The translations under genes and the position numbers were made by a program. This document shows positions 46,352-47,057 of a DNA stretch of 47,057 bases, in pieces. The stretch comes from a virus: positions 1-47,057 of IMG/VR virus record IMGVR_UViG_3300009285_000697. One strand, 5' to 3'. Every line of letters starts with the position of its first letter. The stretch's first letter is position 1. The notes beneath the pieces were generated by a model. It worked only from the letters and a program-made list of their open reading frames with translations, made no database searches and was not told the DNA's origin.

Positions 46352-46545
46352 TGGGAGACGAAACACCTATTGTTGCACAAACTATTCAACCCCGTATCAG
46401 GATTGGTACTGACATCAGCACAAGAGGAATTATAACGTGGTCTGTGACCCTTGAGACTTACGGGGATCATCCAGACGACGTACTTGCGCAGCATGACTAT
46501 CTAGTGGCCCAGTTGAAACAAAGATACCCTGTGAAGAAGAGTTAA
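46351..46545 (+). CDS. Small protein sharing its N-terminus with the HNH endonuclease
   Basis: ATG at 46351 follows AAGGAGAAATA. The 64-residue product starts with PIVAQTIQPRIRIGTDISTRG, then ITWSVTLETYGDHPDDVLAQ and a helical end. The first 25 residues match the HNH protein's start closely, although the DNA has diverged. Function is not known; the shared segment may be a strand-rich module or a docking segment. Confidence 0.6.
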   Translation: MGDETPIVAQTIQPRIRIGTDISTRGIITWSVTLETYGDHPDDVLAQHDYLVAQLKQRYPVKKS

Positions 46546-46719
46546 ATGAATCGCGGTAAGTTTAGTAAATACACGGAGGATATGACGCGCCAAGAGTTGT
46601 TTATCTTCTTAACAGGACTTCTCCGCCAAGTGCCAACTAACGAGATACTTTTCAGTGAATGGGATGATTCAACTAACAGTTTCAAATTGGAATTAAAAGT
46701 AGGTCAAAAGGAGAGTTAA
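46546..46719 (+). CDS. Hypothetical small protein (57 aa)
   Basis: ATG at 46546 directly follows the previous stop. The product is helical in the first half (EDMTRQELFIFLTGLLRQV) and then has a beta hairpin (ILFSEWDDSTNSFKLELKVG). It is coupled to the next gene. Function unknown. Confidence 0.6.
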   Translation: MNRGKFSKYTEDMTRQELFIFLTGLLRQVPTNEILFSEWDDSTNSFKLELKVGQKES

Positions 46720-46720
46720 A

Positions 46721-47057
46721 GTGGAAAAAGTAATCACAGTCCAGTCAATCACAGAGAAGCCGACCAAGACACCCGGTAAGAACTACCGGCAAGTGGTAGC
46801 CACAAACGGCGAGAAGTACAATATGTTCCAGCCATTTCCTCTATCTATCGGCAAGACGTTTCAATTATTCGGGGAAATGGAGAACGGCTACTTCAATACC
46901 ACGGCGGTAGTGGAAGTAGGTGGTGTGCCTCCGGTGGTCGTAGCCGCCTCTCAGCAAGGCGCAGAGGTTACAGTCAAAGAGGTCAAGGTATTCGAGCCTA
47001 AAGCGGAAGATGTAAGACAGACTTCGATTCACCGGCAGGTAGCGGCTAAACTGGCGG
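46721..47057 (+). CDS. Hypothetical protein with OB-like barrel, N-terminal part (continues at 1-166)
   Basis: GTG at 46721 follows AAAAGGAGAGTTAAA. The joined protein has 141 residues. Residues about 1-70 have the strand pattern of a small beta barrel (VITVQSITEKPTKT, YRQVVATNGEKYNMF, LFGEMENGYFNTTAVV), which could be an OB fold for single-stranded nucleic acid. The acidic/helical C-terminus lies after the join. A single-strand-binding role would suit the early operon but is inference. Confidence 0.6.
   Translation, partial: MEKVITVQSITEKPTKTPGKNYRQVVATNGEKYNMFQPFPLSIGKTFQLFGEMENGYFNTTAVVEVGGVPPVVVAASQQGAEVTVKEVKVFEPKAEDVRQTSIHRQVAAKLA
46981..47057. repeat. Terminal direct repeat, right copy (circle closure)
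   Basis: Identical to 1-77. It lies inside the coding sequence of the gene starting at 46721, which explains why both window ends are coding in the same frame. Remove one copy to obtain the circular sequence. Confidence 0.95.

Overview
The window is one complete, circularly closing genome of a tailed bacteriophage (Caudoviricetes). The first and last 77 bases are identical, and one gene reads through the join, so the molecule is about 46,980 bp. Terminase, portal, scaffold and HK97-type capsid genes are present. I see no tape-measure, tail-tube or sheath gene, while an adaptor/nozzle-like gene pair is present. This favours a short-tailed (podovirus-like) particle. No integrase, tRNA, CRISPR array, DNA polymerase or host marker gene was seen, so the host is unknown. 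The AGGAGG-type ribosome binding sites and sigma-70-type promoters indicate a bacterium.

Layout. (1) A plus-strand early operon starts at a promoter near 42.73 kb, runs through the circle join and ends at 4.2 kb. It holds about 28 very small, often overlapping genes: zinc-ribbon proteins, one- or two-helix membrane proteins, an HNH endonuclease and a sigma-region-4-like regulator. (2) A minus-strand late block runs from 36.0 kb down to 4.2 kb, in the order small and large terminase, portal, three large or disordered virion proteins, scaffold, major capsid protein, two capsid-proximal proteins, an intrinsic terminator, a sugar cassette, tail-fibre and neck genes, and finally a lysis-like region of small membrane proteins around a metallophosphoesterase. 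(3) A short plus-strand operon (36.75-38.27 kb) has a near-consensus promoter. It faces a minus-strand replication operon (42.26-38.62 kb) that encodes a P-loop ATPase, a VRR-NUC nuclease, a YopX protein and a late-regulator-like HTH protein. An array of 10 iterons lies just upstream of the ATPase gene and is the best origin candidate. A repressor-like gene sits between the divergent early promoters.

The outstanding feature is the sugar cassette at 16.1-24.2 kb, inside the virion gene block. It encodes a GlmS-type glucosamine-6-phosphate synthase, a PseB-like UDP-GlcNAc dehydratase, a DegT/PseC-like aminotransferase, a PseH-like GNAT acetyltransferase, a compact NeuB-type nonulosonate synthase, a SpsF/PseF-like cytidylyltransferase, a Gfo/Idh oxidoreductase and a FemAB-like acyltransferase. 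It is bracketed by two paralogous GxGPS Rossmann proteins that resemble the DUF115/Maf and GT42 sialyltransferase fold. Together these look like a phage-encoded route to a CMP-activated nonulosonic (pseudaminic- or legionaminic-like) acid, with candidate transferases that could decorate the virion or the host surface. I see no PseG/NeuC-type UDP-sugar hydrolase. The assignments rest on motifs read by eye; the pathway and its target are inferences.
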